From Pohlia nutans (taxonomy: Eukaryota; Streptophyta; Bryopsida; Bryales; Mniaceae): a DNA stretch of 64,000 nt. A program made the translations under genes and the position numbers. Below are positions 1 to 11,470 of the stretch, piece after piece (positions within the stretch are counted from its first letter, which is position 1; each line of letters begins with the position of its first letter). The notes beneath the pieces are model-generated. The model did no database searches and had not been told where the DNA came from. It was given only the letters and a program-made list of their open reading frames with translations. The stretch is from NCBI GenBank assembly GCA_022496805.1, contig CM040087.1:35054253-35118252 (forward strand). The letters run 5' to 3'.

Positions 1-120
1 TTCGTTTTTCCAGATTTCAAACTCTCGTATTGTACAACTCTCATTCTGCAAGTATAAGTAAGGTGTCAATTGTTTATTGGCTTTGTCCTCTAGGCCAACG
101 AAGCCCTCATCAAGTCCAAT

Positions 121-234
121 GTGCTATATACAACCCTTTTCACACTAGCGCTTGTTGTTTTTAACTTCATATTCAATGTGCTATATACAACCCTTTTCAC
201 ACTGGCGCTTGTTTTTCTTAACTTCATGTTTGTG
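121..234. repeat. Tandem duplication, 57-bp period
   Basis: Two adjacent copies begin with the same GTGCTATATACAACCC stretch at 121 and 178 and differ by a few bases. The pair lies in the intron just before the last RRP4 exon and ends a few bases before its splice acceptor, so the duplication may have copied part of the pyrimidine-rich region used for splicing. Confidence 0.85.
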
Positions 235-242
235 GATGGCAG

Positions 243-596
243 CTAGGGAACGGGCAGCTGGTAAGGGTGGCACCTTATTTGATCAAACGGCTTAAACAGC
301 ACTTTCACCAGTTGAAGGATCTCGGTGTGGATCTTATTTTGGGTTGTAATGGATTCATTTGGATATCAGCGTCTGCTGTGGATGGGACTGTGCAATTTGA
401 AGTAAGGGAAAGAATCTGCAGGCTTGCCAACTCGGTTCGTGTCTTGGGAGCCCTGGGTCTTTTGGTATCTCCTGACTCTATTATCCAGACATACCATGCA
501 AGCTTACTCTGGGAAGTACCTGTGAAAGATATGTTGTCAGCCGATTTCTATGTGAAGCTGGCACAGAAGGAAGCTGAGCACAGGACCAAGAACTAG
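243..596 (+). CDS. RRP4: Exosome complex subunit RRP4, last exon (partial)
   Basis: C-terminal exon of the RNA-exosome cap subunit RRP4, an S1/KH protein that helps feed RNA to the 3'-5' exosome in nucleus and cytoplasm. The exon opens after an AG acceptor at 241-242, and the frame reads LGNGQLVRVAPYLIKR, then KQHFHQLKDLGVDLILGCNG, which matches the KH-domain part of plant RRP4 from memory. It ends KEAEHRTKN and TAG at 594-596. No start codon belongs here: the GTG at 267 is internal. Earlier exons (N-terminal and S1 domains) lie upstream of the window. No frameshift or stop interrupts the exon. The family assignment is firm; the acceptor is inferred from the reading frame. Confidence 0.9.
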   Translation, partial: LGNGQLVRVAPYLIKRLKQHFHQLKDLGVDLILGCNGFIWISASAVDGTVQFEVRERICRLANSVRVLGALGLLVSPDSIIQTYHASLLWEVPVKDMLSADFYVKLAQKEAEHRTKN

Positions 597-990
597 ACTC
601 AATTTACAATGCAAAGGATAGTTGAAGGAGCTTCAGCAAATGGACACTGGAAGGTACTCGTTACAATACATCTGAAAAAACCCATCTTGGCGTTCTGTCT
701 ATTATAACCTACTTTTCGCTGTGAGTTTTTTTGCAGCGGTTAAAAGTTTTGTTCTGGGAGCTCCTGTTTTGTAGAGTGAAGATTTAAATTTTCTTTAGGT
801 TTTTCCCTCTGTGTATAGCATCCTGCAAAATTTACCAGAGAAATTTTCTGTCAAAGTAAGACAAGCAAAAAGTGAGATCGAGAGTAGTCAAGAAACTCAT
901 ACCGGTCTTCAGTGATATGATCAGTCCTCCAGATTGTTAACTACGGTACTCTTTAGAATACTGTGGAGCCACTGATAATGCTGCAATAAC

Positions 991-1200
991 TTAACCCCTA
1001 AGCGTCCAAGGTCACCATGTTTTCTTTTAATAATTTTGAGTATGTCCTATTTGGACTTCCGCTTGTTCGGTTTTTTTTAAAAATTTCACCAATGTTAGCA
1101 ATGATCTCCACTAGTTCTACTATAAAATTTGGTCCCATTTGAATTATGTTTTTTTACAGTACTATCGATTGAATTTGTCATTTTACCATGCTTAGCGTTG
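991..1200 (+). mobile_element. TTAA-flanked MITE, right end decayed
   Basis: The left end reads TTAACCCCTAAGCGTCCAAG. The interior (TTTTGAGTATGTCCTATTTGGAC, split here as TTTTGAGTATG and TCCTATTTGGAC, then TATAAAATTTGGTCCCATTTG) is shared with copies at 4570, 38215, 39281 and 53252. The expected right end is degenerate (CATGCTTAGCG near 1190). The rest of 597-1522 shows no gene; a short minus-strand reading frame at 1095-1283 is within the element. Confidence 0.7.
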
Positions 1201-1522
1201 TCAGAGAAAGTCAAACATTCCACCTCCTCAATGCACGAGAAGCTCCTCCAAACCACACTTGAGTTCCCATAGTGAAATCTCACAGTGCTCCCACTCCAGC
1301 CTCAAGCTCTCCTAGAGCTCGTTGTTTGGCTGGTTGTATTTGATGTTGACAATGAAATTTATCGAAGGCATAAAACTCCATGCAGTAGACAGCTAGCCTG
1401 AGACAACTTTGTGAATAATTAAAATATCTAAATAATACTTTGTTTTAAAAAGATAGTTCCATCCATATACTTTGGCTACATTAATGCAATCTTTCTACCA
1501 ACCTTTCTAAAACTTTGTAAGC

Positions 1523-1778
1523 TACATCAAGAATTTAGGACCTCATTGATTTTTAACGATTTCTGTGCTACATTCAATATTCCCTGGCTTTGTACAATTT
1601 TTGCATGAATTTTGTGCTAATTTTGCATTGATTTGCATAGCTTCTACATTCACTCTTTTTGTTATTCAACAACGTGAAAATTCGTGCAAAATTAGCGCGA
1701 GAAATATACAAACCCATGAAATATCGGATATTGCACAGAAATCGTTTAAAATCCGTGGGGTCCTAAATTCTTGATGTA
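1523..1778. mobile_element. Short inverted-repeat element (AAGAATTTAGGACC family)
   Basis: The ends are inverted copies over about 45 bp: left CATCAAGAATTTAGGACC, then CGATTTCTGTGC; right GCACAGAAATCG, then GGGGTCCTAAATTCTTGATG. The terminal region resembles that of the 1.5-kb element at 33688-35222, so this looks like a small deletion derivative of the same group. It has no coding capacity. Confidence 0.75.
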
Positions 1779-1851
1779 CATATTTGCATACATTTCATTG
1801 AGAACTCTTAAATGGTATATTATTGTTAATTGAGGCGTCCAAGAGATAGTG

Positions 1852-1971
1852 CACTAGTAGAAAATATGGCACTGCTGAAGGAGATGCCCAGGTTAGTAAT
1901 GCCCAATTCCACGCATGCATAATAATTTTGTGTGGGCATTTCCTTGGGGAGTGCCACCTTTTCTACTAGTG
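1852..1971. mobile_element. CACTA-type MITE (120 bp)
   Basis: Ends CACTAGTAGAAAA and TTTTCTACTAGTG are inverted. The interior carries a second inverted pair (TGGCACT and AGTGCCA). CACTA (En/Spm) transposons have ends beginning CACTA. Related copies lie at 7219, 14405 and 33632. No clear 3-bp target duplication is visible. Confidence 0.75.
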
Positions 1972-1978
1972 CTAGAAA

Positions 1979-3132
1979 ATAAGTATTTGGAACGAGTGCT
2001 CAAAATTATCAACTTTTAGGATTGAAGTTGTACCATTGTTGCAATTTAACCATGTCAAAAGATAGTTTGTCGAGTAAAAATCTAACCTTTAAACGTCCTC
2101 GGGTGAAATGGAGGGCAACCTGAAGGAAATTGAATTGCCCACTCATTTCCTCAAAAATTGAGTTGATCCCACAGTTCCTTGCCCAGAAAACTAAATACAC
2201 AAGCGGCTAGTTGCGAAATCTTTGCCATAGTATTTACCCTAGATTTACTTTTATGATTGTGTTTATACTGTTCAATCATTTAACTCTTTGAAAACGATGC
2301 GTTTCTGTACTCTCTCCCTGGCTGGAGCAGAGACAATAAATAAATAATGTCCACTTCTGGTTCAAAAATAAATAAAAATGTCCATATCTTTTGGTTTAGG
2401 CCTTGAAATATGCAGGGTTTATTTGTCAATTTTTTGAGCGACCATGGGGTTGTTTAATTTTTAATTTTTTTTTACAAACAGTTTTACATTTTTTTTTTTG
2501 CTTGAAATTAAAAATACTCTTATTTATTAAGTGCCCTTTGTTTTTTTTTGGTGTATTTTTTTTTCTTCATTTTTAAATTTTAAAAAAAAAATTATTTCAT
2601 AAATGACGGTATAAAGAACTCTTTGGCCATGAAATTTCTACATTTTCACTTTCTGTCACATAGAATACAAAGAAAGCACAAATTACCTCTTGCATGAAAA
2701 AACACCAAGTGAATTGGGATGGGAAGACCACTCATATTGCATGAGGAACACTCACATTCTAGTATGTTGGAGCGAGTGTCATACGGTGTTTCTCCTTGAC
2801 CTTTAAGGGCGGACTTCGATGTGGGGATCGGTTGGGTGGAAGGTACTAAAAGACAAGAATTGAGGTCTCAAGAACCACACATGCTCCACCCATTTCAGTA
2901 CAAATGAAATTTATACTCTTGAATCCTCTTGTTTCCACCCATTTCAGTGGAGCTTCTTCCTTTTGAGGACCGGCCACCCACTGCCCCCCTTACATGGAAG
3001 GAGGCCCTAAGTGTCCACACTACACGTACTTGGTCAAACCTCATCAATTTCTCATGTTTTAAAATATATTATATTTTCTTGGTATTTTTCTCATATGAAC
3101 TATCGTTAAAGTGATTTATCCTATTTTTTTTA
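1979..3132. other. Intergenic, no gene recognised
   Basis: AT-rich sequence with T-rich runs around 2460-2600. Short reading frames on both strands have no recognisable protein features. Bases 3035-3110 recur in inverted form near 10450-10520, so part of this is repeat sequence. Confidence 0.5.
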
Positions 3133-3307
3133 TAGTTATGTAAATAAAAAGAATTTGATAACAGTTTTGAAAATAAATGGTTAATGGTATATCACCAAAA
3201 ATAGAAACCTCGCTTTTTTTTCATAGTTATGTAAATAAAAAGAATTTCATAACAGTTTTGAAAATAAATGGTTAATGGTATATCACAAAAAATAGAAACC
3301 TCGCTTT
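3133..3307. repeat. Tandem duplication, 91-bp period
   Basis: The copies begin TAGTTATGTAAATAAAAAGA at 3133 and 3224 and each ends ATAGAAACCTCGCTTT. They differ at only a few positions, so the duplication is recent. Confidence 0.85.
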
Positions 3308-4569
3308 CACATGTCAAGTTTTGAACTCATGTATTTTGGTTACCAAAGATGTGATATAAAAGAGTTATGAGTGTAATTGAAAAAAGCCGTGTGGTGTAAT
3401 CATGTGGCAGATTTTTTTGGACATATCCACAAGGTAGCTTATTATGGAAGATGGCATGTCCACCTCTAATCAGAAATTAAAACAGATGCAGTGGTGTTCC
3501 ATCAATCAAGTTGAAGCTGCACAGGTAATAAATAAAATGTGAACCTAATTTGGTCTCCAAGCAATGCAGTAGAGGCACTGCTGAAACGACAAGCTCTGTC
3601 AATTCGTTTTTACTTCCATATGTACAAGTTTGTACAAGTTGTGGTGAATAATTTAATTTCGTTTAGTAGCATATTTGGAGAGCGTTTTACCTAAGAATGA
3701 TTTAAAGGGAAATGGTCGGCGGCAACGTCGTCATGGGCAGTGGTTTTTCAACAATATACTTTTAATAATATTTAGTTGTGATATAAAAATATATTATTCA
3801 AAATATAATGTTGAAAAGATACTATTGGAAGAATACTATTGTATTATGAAACGAATAAATAGGTACAAGTAAATTCCAAAGAGCATGATAGATAAAACAT
3901 TCATTTTGTTGACGGTTGTGTATAGCATCGCATACCCCTAGATATTTTCATGTCACTTAACCCTTAAACGACATTTCACATCCTCAATAACACCCTTGTT
4001 GTACCACACCCTTTCTCTACAGTGCTTGCTACTTGTAAACTACTAATACACTAATTCAACTCTTAAACCCTCTTTGTTTGGCCCAACTGAAGTTATTTTA
4101 GATCCTCCAAGGCACTCTAGATGTAAATGCATGTCCTTCAAATGCCCCAAGTGTGACAGTACCCCTTTAAAGAACGTTATGGGGCAACTTGAGCATCTAT
4201 GAAAGAATATAGATTATATATTTAGGTCAGACATAGGGTGCATGACCAATCACAACAAACAAGCACAAAGGGGAACCAATTGGGAACTTGGGCAAGAATC
4301 AAATACTCCTCTAATACTTTTGAATTAAACATTGTGAACAAACATGAAAGAATTTGTTGTTGCAATTAAGCACATCAAACGCCTCACCTTGTTGTGCGTT
4401 CAATGATCCATGTTTGATAAAGAGTGGAATAGTGCTCCTGCTAAAAGCAAGATTGGTGGGGCTCTGAGAAACGTTTATGGATTAAATTATTTTGTGAATT
4501 ACAACTCAAATGCCTATGCAACACGTGGCAAAATCAAATTTGTCAAACTAAAAAATAGATGATTATTTT
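3308..4569. other. Intergenic, no gene recognised
   Basis: No coding region is supported. A possible TTAA-element left end (TTAACCCTTAAACGACA) lies at 3957, but no matching right end is visible. Confidence 0.4.
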
Positions 4570-4808
4570 TTAACCCCTACAAGACCAAGAAACCCAAATT
4601 GGGCCTCATATTTGTTTTAGCAGTTTTGAATAGGTCCTAAGCGGACTTTTTTTTATTCAATTTTTTTAATTTTTTGACCAACATGTGCGATGTTCTTCAC
4701 TGATTTTGGTGGTATAAAATTTGATCTCATCTAAATTGTATATTTCAGAATATGATCGATTGAATTTGACATTTTAAAACCATAAATCCTTGGTCCTTTT
4801 TGGGTTAA
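4570..4808 (+). mobile_element. TTAA-flanked MITE (239 bp)
   Basis: TTAACCCCTACAAGACCAAG at the left and CCTTGGTCCTTTTTGGGTTAA (shown as CCTTGGTCC and TTTTTGGGTTAA) at the right are imperfect inverted ends, each carrying TTAA. The interior matches the copies at 38215, 39281 and 53252, including CCCAAATTGGGC near the left end. It has no coding capacity. Confidence 0.8.
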
Positions 4809-4839
4809 GAACCTGCTATGTGGGTGTAGCGTGATGATG

Positions 4840-5200
4840 CATCTGAATTACTACCACTTGGGGGCAGTAAAATATTTATAGTGGAGTGCTTGTCACTCTA
4901 ATTCACTGCCTCTGTAGGCCAGTAAAATCTTATGATGAGAAGCTCTGACCATTTAATCCACTGCCATGTACTATACGGCAGTGAAAATTTGCTTTTGACC
5001 ATTTCATTGTCTGCCACTATTGGGCAGTAAGAAAAAATTATTATGAAGAACTAAACTAATTTATTGTCCTTTCAGGGCTGTGAAAATTTGCGATGAAATG
5101 CCTTGACCATCTAATTGTCTGCCACTATTGGGCAGTAAAAAAGAACACAGTTATTATAAAAATAAATTACTGTACTTTCAGGGCAGTAAAAAAGATTTGC
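4840..5200. repeat. Degenerate minisatellite with CTGCC/GGCAG hairpins
   Basis: Diverged units contain a short palindrome such as CTGCCACTATTGGGCAG or CTGCCATGTACTATACGGCAG (the latter split: CTGCCATG, TACTATACGGCAG), followed by TAAAA-rich spacer and GACCAT. At least four units are recognisable. Confidence 0.7.
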
Positions 5201-5998
5201 TATGCTCAATGAATATGTTGCCTTGATCAAATCAGAGCTTTGAGCTGTACTCTGAATTCTAAAAAACCATTCATGAAAATGACTTTAGTTACCGTAGTAC
5301 CATAGCTGGATTGCCAAAAAATAATTCAAAAAATAAAAAGAATAAACAATTGGAAATTACGAGGATAAAAAAAAATCGAATAAATTGTTTTTGAGTTATA
5401 TTTTTCTATTTCTAAGTTATTTTGGGCCATTTTGGGCTATGTTAATCATTTCTTGCTCAAAAAAAAATATCAAGAAATTCATTTTTTGAGAAATGAACCT
5501 TGTTTTTCAAAAAATATTACATATTTGTTTCTAGGGTGGCAACCGAGCTATGGTACTACAATACATACAATGGTTGGTCATTACGACGAGCAAAGAAAAA
5601 TTATAAGAAGAGATGCCCAAATCTTTAGGAAATTGTTTTTCAAAAACATTCTATCTTGTGTGGTGAAAAAGAGAATGTCAAATACAATGAAATATTGGTG
5701 TATAATACTCGTCAGATAGGACTCTCTCGACCTTTTAGGGTTAAATTTGTGAAAGAGTGTGTGGGTGCACAAAAGGGTATTAGTTTGACCATTGTTGTAT
5801 TAAGTATACAAACAATAAACATACTTAAAGTTAAAAATATTGATGTACACTTACATTAAACATATATTTAGAACGGAAAAAACAAAATCATACAAAGGTT
5901 TTTAGACATATAAACCCTTGTATACATGGGGTTTTAGAGGGGGCATGAATGCAAATGATTCTCAAACATAATGTAGAGTGCACCCCAGGAAGGACATT
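5201..5998. other. Intergenic, no gene recognised
   Basis: No supported gene. GACCTTTTAGGGTTAA near 5731-5746 resembles the right end of a TTAA-flanked element, but its partner is not clear. Confidence 0.4.
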
Positions 5999-6171
5999 CA
6001 CTACAAGAAGAGGCATCATTTTTCACTCAGGAGGATCTTGTTCATTGCCTTGTTTTTATTGTACACGCATGTCCTATGTGACAAATTGCACTCACCCAAG
6101 TCCAACCAAAAAATCGATGAGTGCAAAGTGGCGTCATTTGACTCACAGAAAAGCGACGCCTCCTTGTAGTG
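5999..6171. mobile_element. CACTA-type MITE (CACTACAAGAAG ends)
   Basis: Begins CACTACAAGAAGAGGC and ends GCCTCCTTGTAGTG, inverted ends close to the classic En/Spm terminus. The interior is shared with 7798-7980 (GGATCTTGTTCATTG and CCTATGTGAC). It is non-coding; short overlapping reading frames here are not genes. Confidence 0.8.
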
Positions 6172-6859
6172 ATTGACCAGCTCAGCTTGTACCACAAGGA
6201 TCTCCTGGAAGTATCGCCAAATCTGCCACAAGCATACAGAAAATTGGGCGATTGATTTGTTTCATATCACATGGAGAGAAAAGACAGTCTGATCCTTGTG
6301 ATTTCCATATTGCTGATTTTGACTCTGGGTGCTTTCTGGCTTCTCCAACACTGCTAATCACAACATCAATGGAGCCCAATTTTGTGTAGCATTTTTCAGT
6401 TTTACAAAATCCAAATTTTTTGTTGTTTCAGTCGCGTTGATCTAGTGCACTTTTTTGTCGATCTGGTCATGTTTTCATGTAAATTAGAAAGCTGGATTTT
6501 TTTAGTAGTGTTTTTATATGAAGAGCTGCATGGTTATATTTCGTAATTGTGTTCTTTAGCACTACTAGCATAGACATGTTGCACTGCAACATTGAACGTG
6601 GGAGAATATGAATTGGATAGATGGTCGAAGTCTTATAGAACTAGTTGAAAACCATTTGGGATGACAAGATGAAACATTTGGGATGAAAAAGTGACCATTT
6701 TGTGACAACGGGTCGTGACAAATTGTGTGACAATGTGCATTTAATATGTTAGATACGATAATCTTCTTTTTAAACCCTAATTGAACAAGATTGAACAAAC
6801 CGTTAAGGTAATGCCCAATAACATGAAAGACCAATAGTAGATCCTTGTTATGGAAATAA
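6172..6859. other. Intergenic, no gene recognised
   Basis: Only short reading frames without recognisable motifs on either strand. Confidence 0.4.
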
Positions 6860-7040
6860 CACTAGTAGGAAATGTGTCGTTTTTCACAAGTTATTAAAAA
6901 TTAAAAAGGAATGAAACCACGCGAGGCACATGAATTGTGTTAGTGCAACCAAAAGAAGACAAAAATATAAACATAATATTCAATCACTGTTCATTGTTTT
7001 CACAAAATGGGAATGAAAAACGACATATCTTCTACTAGTG
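6860..7040. mobile_element. CACTA-type MITE (181 bp)
   Basis: Ends CACTAGTAGGAAATGTGTCG and CGACATATCTTCTACTAGTG are inverted. The interior (GTTCATTGTTTTCACAA) is shared with 8197-8384, making these two copies of one family. Confidence 0.75.
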
Positions 7041-7218
7041 TCACGTCTCTTGTGGCTCTTTTAATTTAGCATGTAATTTTTTTCATATATTTAACAACGC
7101 TCTACTCTACTTTCATGTTATGTCCAAATCTGATGTTCAAGACAACTTTGTCACTATCTTGTTGAAAAAGGACTAAAACATATAACCATTTTTCTTGATT
7201 TGAAGCCCATCAATCAAC

Positions 7219-7338
7219 TACTTAGTAGAAAAGGTGGCGCTTCCAGGAAGAGGCCCAAGCAAAATCACTGTGCATGCGTAAAATTGGGCACCACTTGCCT
7301 GGACATCCCTCCGCAGTGTCCCACCTTTTCTACTTGTG
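7219..7338. mobile_element. CACTA-type MITE, diverged
   Basis: Left TTAGTAGAAAAGGTGGCGC and right GTCCCACCTTTTCTACTTGTG are inverted. The interior CTGTGCATGCGTAAAATTGG is shared with 14405-14525. The outermost CACTA bases have decayed. Confidence 0.7.
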
Positions 7339-7797
7339 AACCAAAAAGTGCAAACTTAGAGGCTCTTGATTGAATAGAAGTCTCGTTAGATGTGAGCTCT
7401 GTGAGCCATATGATGATAACATAACACCAGCCAGAGATTAAGAACAAGTTACACAACAGAATTGATGTAAAAATTCTAGCGGTAGCATGAAGCAACTTGC
7501 TTTCTAAGTTATGCTGAATTCTTGCCATCTAAGCATGGAAGAGCCGCTCAGTGGCAGTGGAACTCTATCACCACCAGCCAGCAGATGGGCATGTGACATT
7601 CTGAAGGTAACCTTTCTTTTTCTTTTTCTTTTTATAAAAGCAAGTTTCATTGCAAAAAGGAAACCCTACAGACCCAGAGGCATCAGATGGTGATATTTCT
7701 TGGCTAGAAGAATGAAGACTTTCATATATTTTCCATGCCTCAGTCATGGTGTGTGCCCGTGACGACATGGAAACAAAATGTCTTCTCTTTGAAAACT
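7339..7797. other. Intergenic, no gene recognised
   Basis: Overlapping short reading frames occur on both strands, with a pyrimidine-rich TTTCTTTTTCTTTTTCTT run near 7614-7631. None has recognisable protein features. Confidence 0.4.
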
Positions 7798-7980
7798 AAC
7801 TACAAGCAGAGGCGTCGTTTCTCACTCTGGAGGATCTTGTTCATTGTCGTTTTTCACTGTACATGCTTGTCCTATGTGACGAATAGCACTCACTAAGTCC
7901 AACCAAAAAGTTGGTGAGTGTGAAGTGGCGCTACTTGACTCACAAAAGGAGTTGAAAAGCGATGCCTTCTTCTTGTAGTG
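7798..7980. mobile_element. CACTA-type MITE, second CACTACAAG copy
   Basis: Aligns by eye with 5999-6171 along its length: left end AACTACAAGCAGAGGCG, right end GCCTTCTTCTTGTAGTG, interior GAGGATCTTGTTCATTG. One terminal base is mutated. Confidence 0.75.
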
Positions 7981-8196
7981 ACTACACCTCAAATTCATGA
8001 AAATAAGCGCATCTTCTCACAGTGGATCAATCCAACGTGACAAATTATAAATCCCCTCTCATGACACCAAAACATACACTTTTGTTTTCAACATCACAAC
8101 TTTGCATTCTATCATACTCCGGCACGACCATTCCAATGGTAGAACTGCCCTTGAGAGCGTGGGTGCATTTGTACACATTGCGTTGTATAATAGATA

Positions 8197-8384
8197 CACT
8201 TAGTAGGAAATGTGACCTTTTGCACTTACTATAATTGAGAAAAGAATGAAATTGCGCCAAACAAGTGGGTTGTGGCAATGCTAGTGAGTGATTTTGGTCA
8301 TAAGATGACATGAATATAAGCATAATATTGAGCCACTTTTCATTGTTTCCACGATAGGGGGAATGAAAAACAACGCTACTAGTG
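8197..8384. mobile_element. CACTA-type MITE, diverged
   Basis: Left end CACTTAGTAGGAAATGTGAC, right end GAATGAAAAACAACGCTACTAGTG (shown as GAATGAAAAAC and AACGCTACTAGTG). Relative of 6860-7040. Confidence 0.65.
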
Positions 8385-9715
8385 ATAACTTAATCAAGTG
8401 TCTTGGCTCTTGAAGATTATGTATCTAGTGCAATACCAAATAACTTTTGAGAGTGAGGAGGTTTTGGAAGGTTTTAGGACACAATGCAACGTTGTAACTA
8501 AGAACATGCAAGAATGTGTTTTTTGGTTCACGAGAAGGCTGATATGGAATGCAATATATGTTACGGAGTATTTGTTATTCGATGTGTTATAACTCTCGAG
8601 GAAAGAAACCTCGATGTGTTTGTGTTGACTTTCGTTTCCTACTCGGCCATCAGATTTGACATCTCATGTCAAATAATTCTTAATTTTTGGAAAGCTCTTT
8701 TTCAATAAATGCCAAATTTTGTGAATATTTTATAAGATTCTTTGTTTTCATCATAAAAATAGGTTTTGTTTTGAAAAACCGGTTTCCTAAAGATTTAAGC
8801 TTCTCTTCTTATAATTATTTTTTGTCCGTCCTGACAACCGACTACGGTAGTTAGCTAAGCATTATAATGTGTTGTCACAAAATCTCTAGAACATTTAGTC
8901 GTGTATCAATATTTTTGTTGTTAGTTGCAATTGGTTTTTTTTTTTTTTTTTTTGTCATGAGGCACTTTAGCATTTTTACTACTTTTCCACATTTTGAAGA
9001 GCAATCTTGGATGCTCCTTGGATGCTCTTTTCATATTAATATATAGGTAATATCAAAGTAATACACATGTACTACTTAGGCAATACAAAGTATCTGGGTT
9101 TAACTCTTAAAAGTCCCTTGGGGATAGTAGATACATTGAAGTATATTTGGCATTTGTTGTAAGTAGAAAGTTCCAAATTGAGACCAAAATAGCTCATTGA
9201 AACCATGAATTTTAACTTCATTTTTTGATCTTAAATCTAAAGGAGGTGAAGAGCCATGCCAAATATAATGTAACGTTGTTGTATAATATTGGTTGGAATG
9301 GGCTTCTGGACCTTAATGACTGCATGTAGGAAACGTGACAATTATTCCTTCTTTTTTTTCAAAATATCTTTGTATCAATTTGTATCCCCAAATTTTATGT
9401 AGCAATTTGGCTCAAATTAGCAACAAAAATCAGTGGTTGGGTGTGCAGAGAGTCATATCATATGACTTACTGAATTAAATTATAATGTTAGCCTCTGGAG
9501 ACCACGGTATGGTAGGACATTGCTGTCCCATTCAGGAATTATGCTGATACCCAGGCACCAAGAGAGCTGCACTACACCCAAAACCTCCCTTTCAGTGTAC
9601 GAGTTCAATATCCACTAACTTACATGTACCAAAAAAGGTGGTGTTTTTGTTTTAAAAAATAAAGATAAAAATAAAGGTGGTGTTTTCAAAATTAACTTTT
9701 AACGTTCCCATTCAA
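8385..9715. other. Intergenic, no gene recognised
   Basis: AT-rich, with a long T run at about 8935-8954. TTAACTCTTAAAAGTCCC near 9100 resembles a decayed TTAA-element end. No coding region is supported. Confidence 0.4.
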
Positions 9716-9941
9716 CCACTACACTAAATAGGTAGATTAGTGTTAGATACACTAATTTACATAAACATGTTGTAAGTTTTTACCGTTGACCAATTTTTTA
9801 CCCTTTATATTGGTCAAGATGGGGATCTTTCAATAGTATTGGAATCAATGTCTTTGGTATTTTTTTTGTCCAGAGTAAAAATCTATAATATTTTCAAATC
9901 TTATAATTATATAACACTAATCTACCTATTTACTGTGGTAG
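9716..9941. mobile_element. Inverted-repeat element, about 225 bp
   Basis: CTAAATAGGTAGATTAGTGT at the left and ACACTAATCTACCTATTTAC at the right form long inverted ends. The interior is AT-rich and non-coding. Superfamily not assigned. Confidence 0.7.
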
Positions 9942-10696
9942 GATTTTGGTCCTTTGTGACTTCGATGGCCCCTTGTGACTCAATTCTTTTTGAAAAAGTT
10001 GTTTTGAACCATTTAAGTAACAAAACTAGTTATAAAAGACCAAAATCTTACTAACGAACATTATTTGAAATGTGAAGATCACATCTGTAAGGTTGGATTC
10101 ATCATATTTTTAAATTATTTTTTCAAGGATTTCTCTTCAAATTTTTTATAAAAAAATCCCAAATTAAAACAATTTTTTTTAAATATTGTAATGAAATTGA
10201 AATAACATGCACTATAAGATGGTATGGTTTCTATTATTTGATTTTACTTATTTTGAAAAATCATGTCTAAAGTCTCACTTTTTGAATTAAGAATGAAACT
10301 TTACATAAACCAATCGTTTTGTTTTTCAAAAAATCACAATATCTTATTTTGAAAATGTATACCGTATAGTCAATTAGCACAAGAACCAAAAGAATGAAAA
10401 TATGAAAATATGAAAATATGAAGATAAATTGGTTTAACAATAACTCATATGAGAAAAATGCCAAAAAAGTATAATATTTTTTAAGATATGAGGAATTGAT
10501 GAGGTTTGACCCGGTGACTATAGTGTGGACACTATGTTTTGAACATAAAAAACTTGTATTCTATATTATAAGTTTGATAGATTTTCTAGGAAGAAAAAAA
10601 AATTAAAAATCCAATGACATTGATCATTGCACTAATAAGTCAATCTAAAGATCATGGTTTTTTTAGATTAAAAAAAAAAGATTGAGGAGAATGTTT
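9942..10696. other. Intergenic, no gene recognised
   Basis: AT-rich, with a short ATGAAAAT direct repeat near 10395-10425 and a repeat segment shared inverted with about 3035-3110. Confidence 0.4.
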
Positions 10697-11470
10697 GTAA
10701 CCCCTAATTATCTTGGCGTCCATATTTTGAACGTTTATGGGGGTACATTCACCTTTGAAGAGTTGTAACTTTTGCAAAACGTGTCTCATTTTTATGAAAT
10801 TTTGGAAAGCAAATTGTCCACACGATGTATGAAATGAGTGGTAAAATATTCAAATCAATCCAAGGTGTATTGAATTTTTGGTGATCACTTGAAAGTAGGG
10901 TCTTTTTTGGAATAGTTTTTGTGGATTTTGATGGCTGCAACTTTGGAGGCTTGTATCTCCTTCATACATGTTCATTTCAATAAAAGTATTAGATTAAATT
11001 CTCCTCGAAGTCTAGTTATCATGGTAAAATTTTCATGTCAATCCGTGTTGTTCTCAATGTTTGAGAGTTGTTTTAGTGCACGAGTCTATTTTGAACACTT
11101 TTTGCTTTTTGGATCAAATGGGTCACTTTTGAATCATATGGGTCACTTTTTGGGCTACTTTTGAAATGTAAGGCCATATGATGATTTTGAACTACTTTAT
11201 AGTTGAAAGATTTTTCATTTGAGTAGTTTGAAAACAAATTTCACTACTAACTGTGTTGCTAGGAAAATTTCAACATCCTTTTTTAACACTAAAAAACTAT
11301 GATCTTGCAATCTGCATGGCCAAATGACCCCAAAATTGATCCACATGATCTACCACATGTATACTACAAGATTGTACCATTGAGATTTCTATACCTCACT
11401 TACATTTAGACCTATAACACATTAAAAAAATGATGATTTAAGCCCATGAATAGGGACGCTTAGGAGTTAA
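10697..11470. mobile_element. TTAA-type element, diverged (about 775 bp)
   Basis: The left end GTAACCCCTAATTATCTTGG, followed by CGTCC, pairs with the right end GGGACGCTTAGGAGTTAA. The right boundary keeps TTAA and the left has mutated to GTAA. No recognisable protein inside. This is a weaker member of the TTAA/CCCCTAA group. Confidence 0.45.

Noticed and set aside
5949..6231. Three overlapping short frames
   Set aside because: They lie in a CACTA-type MITE.
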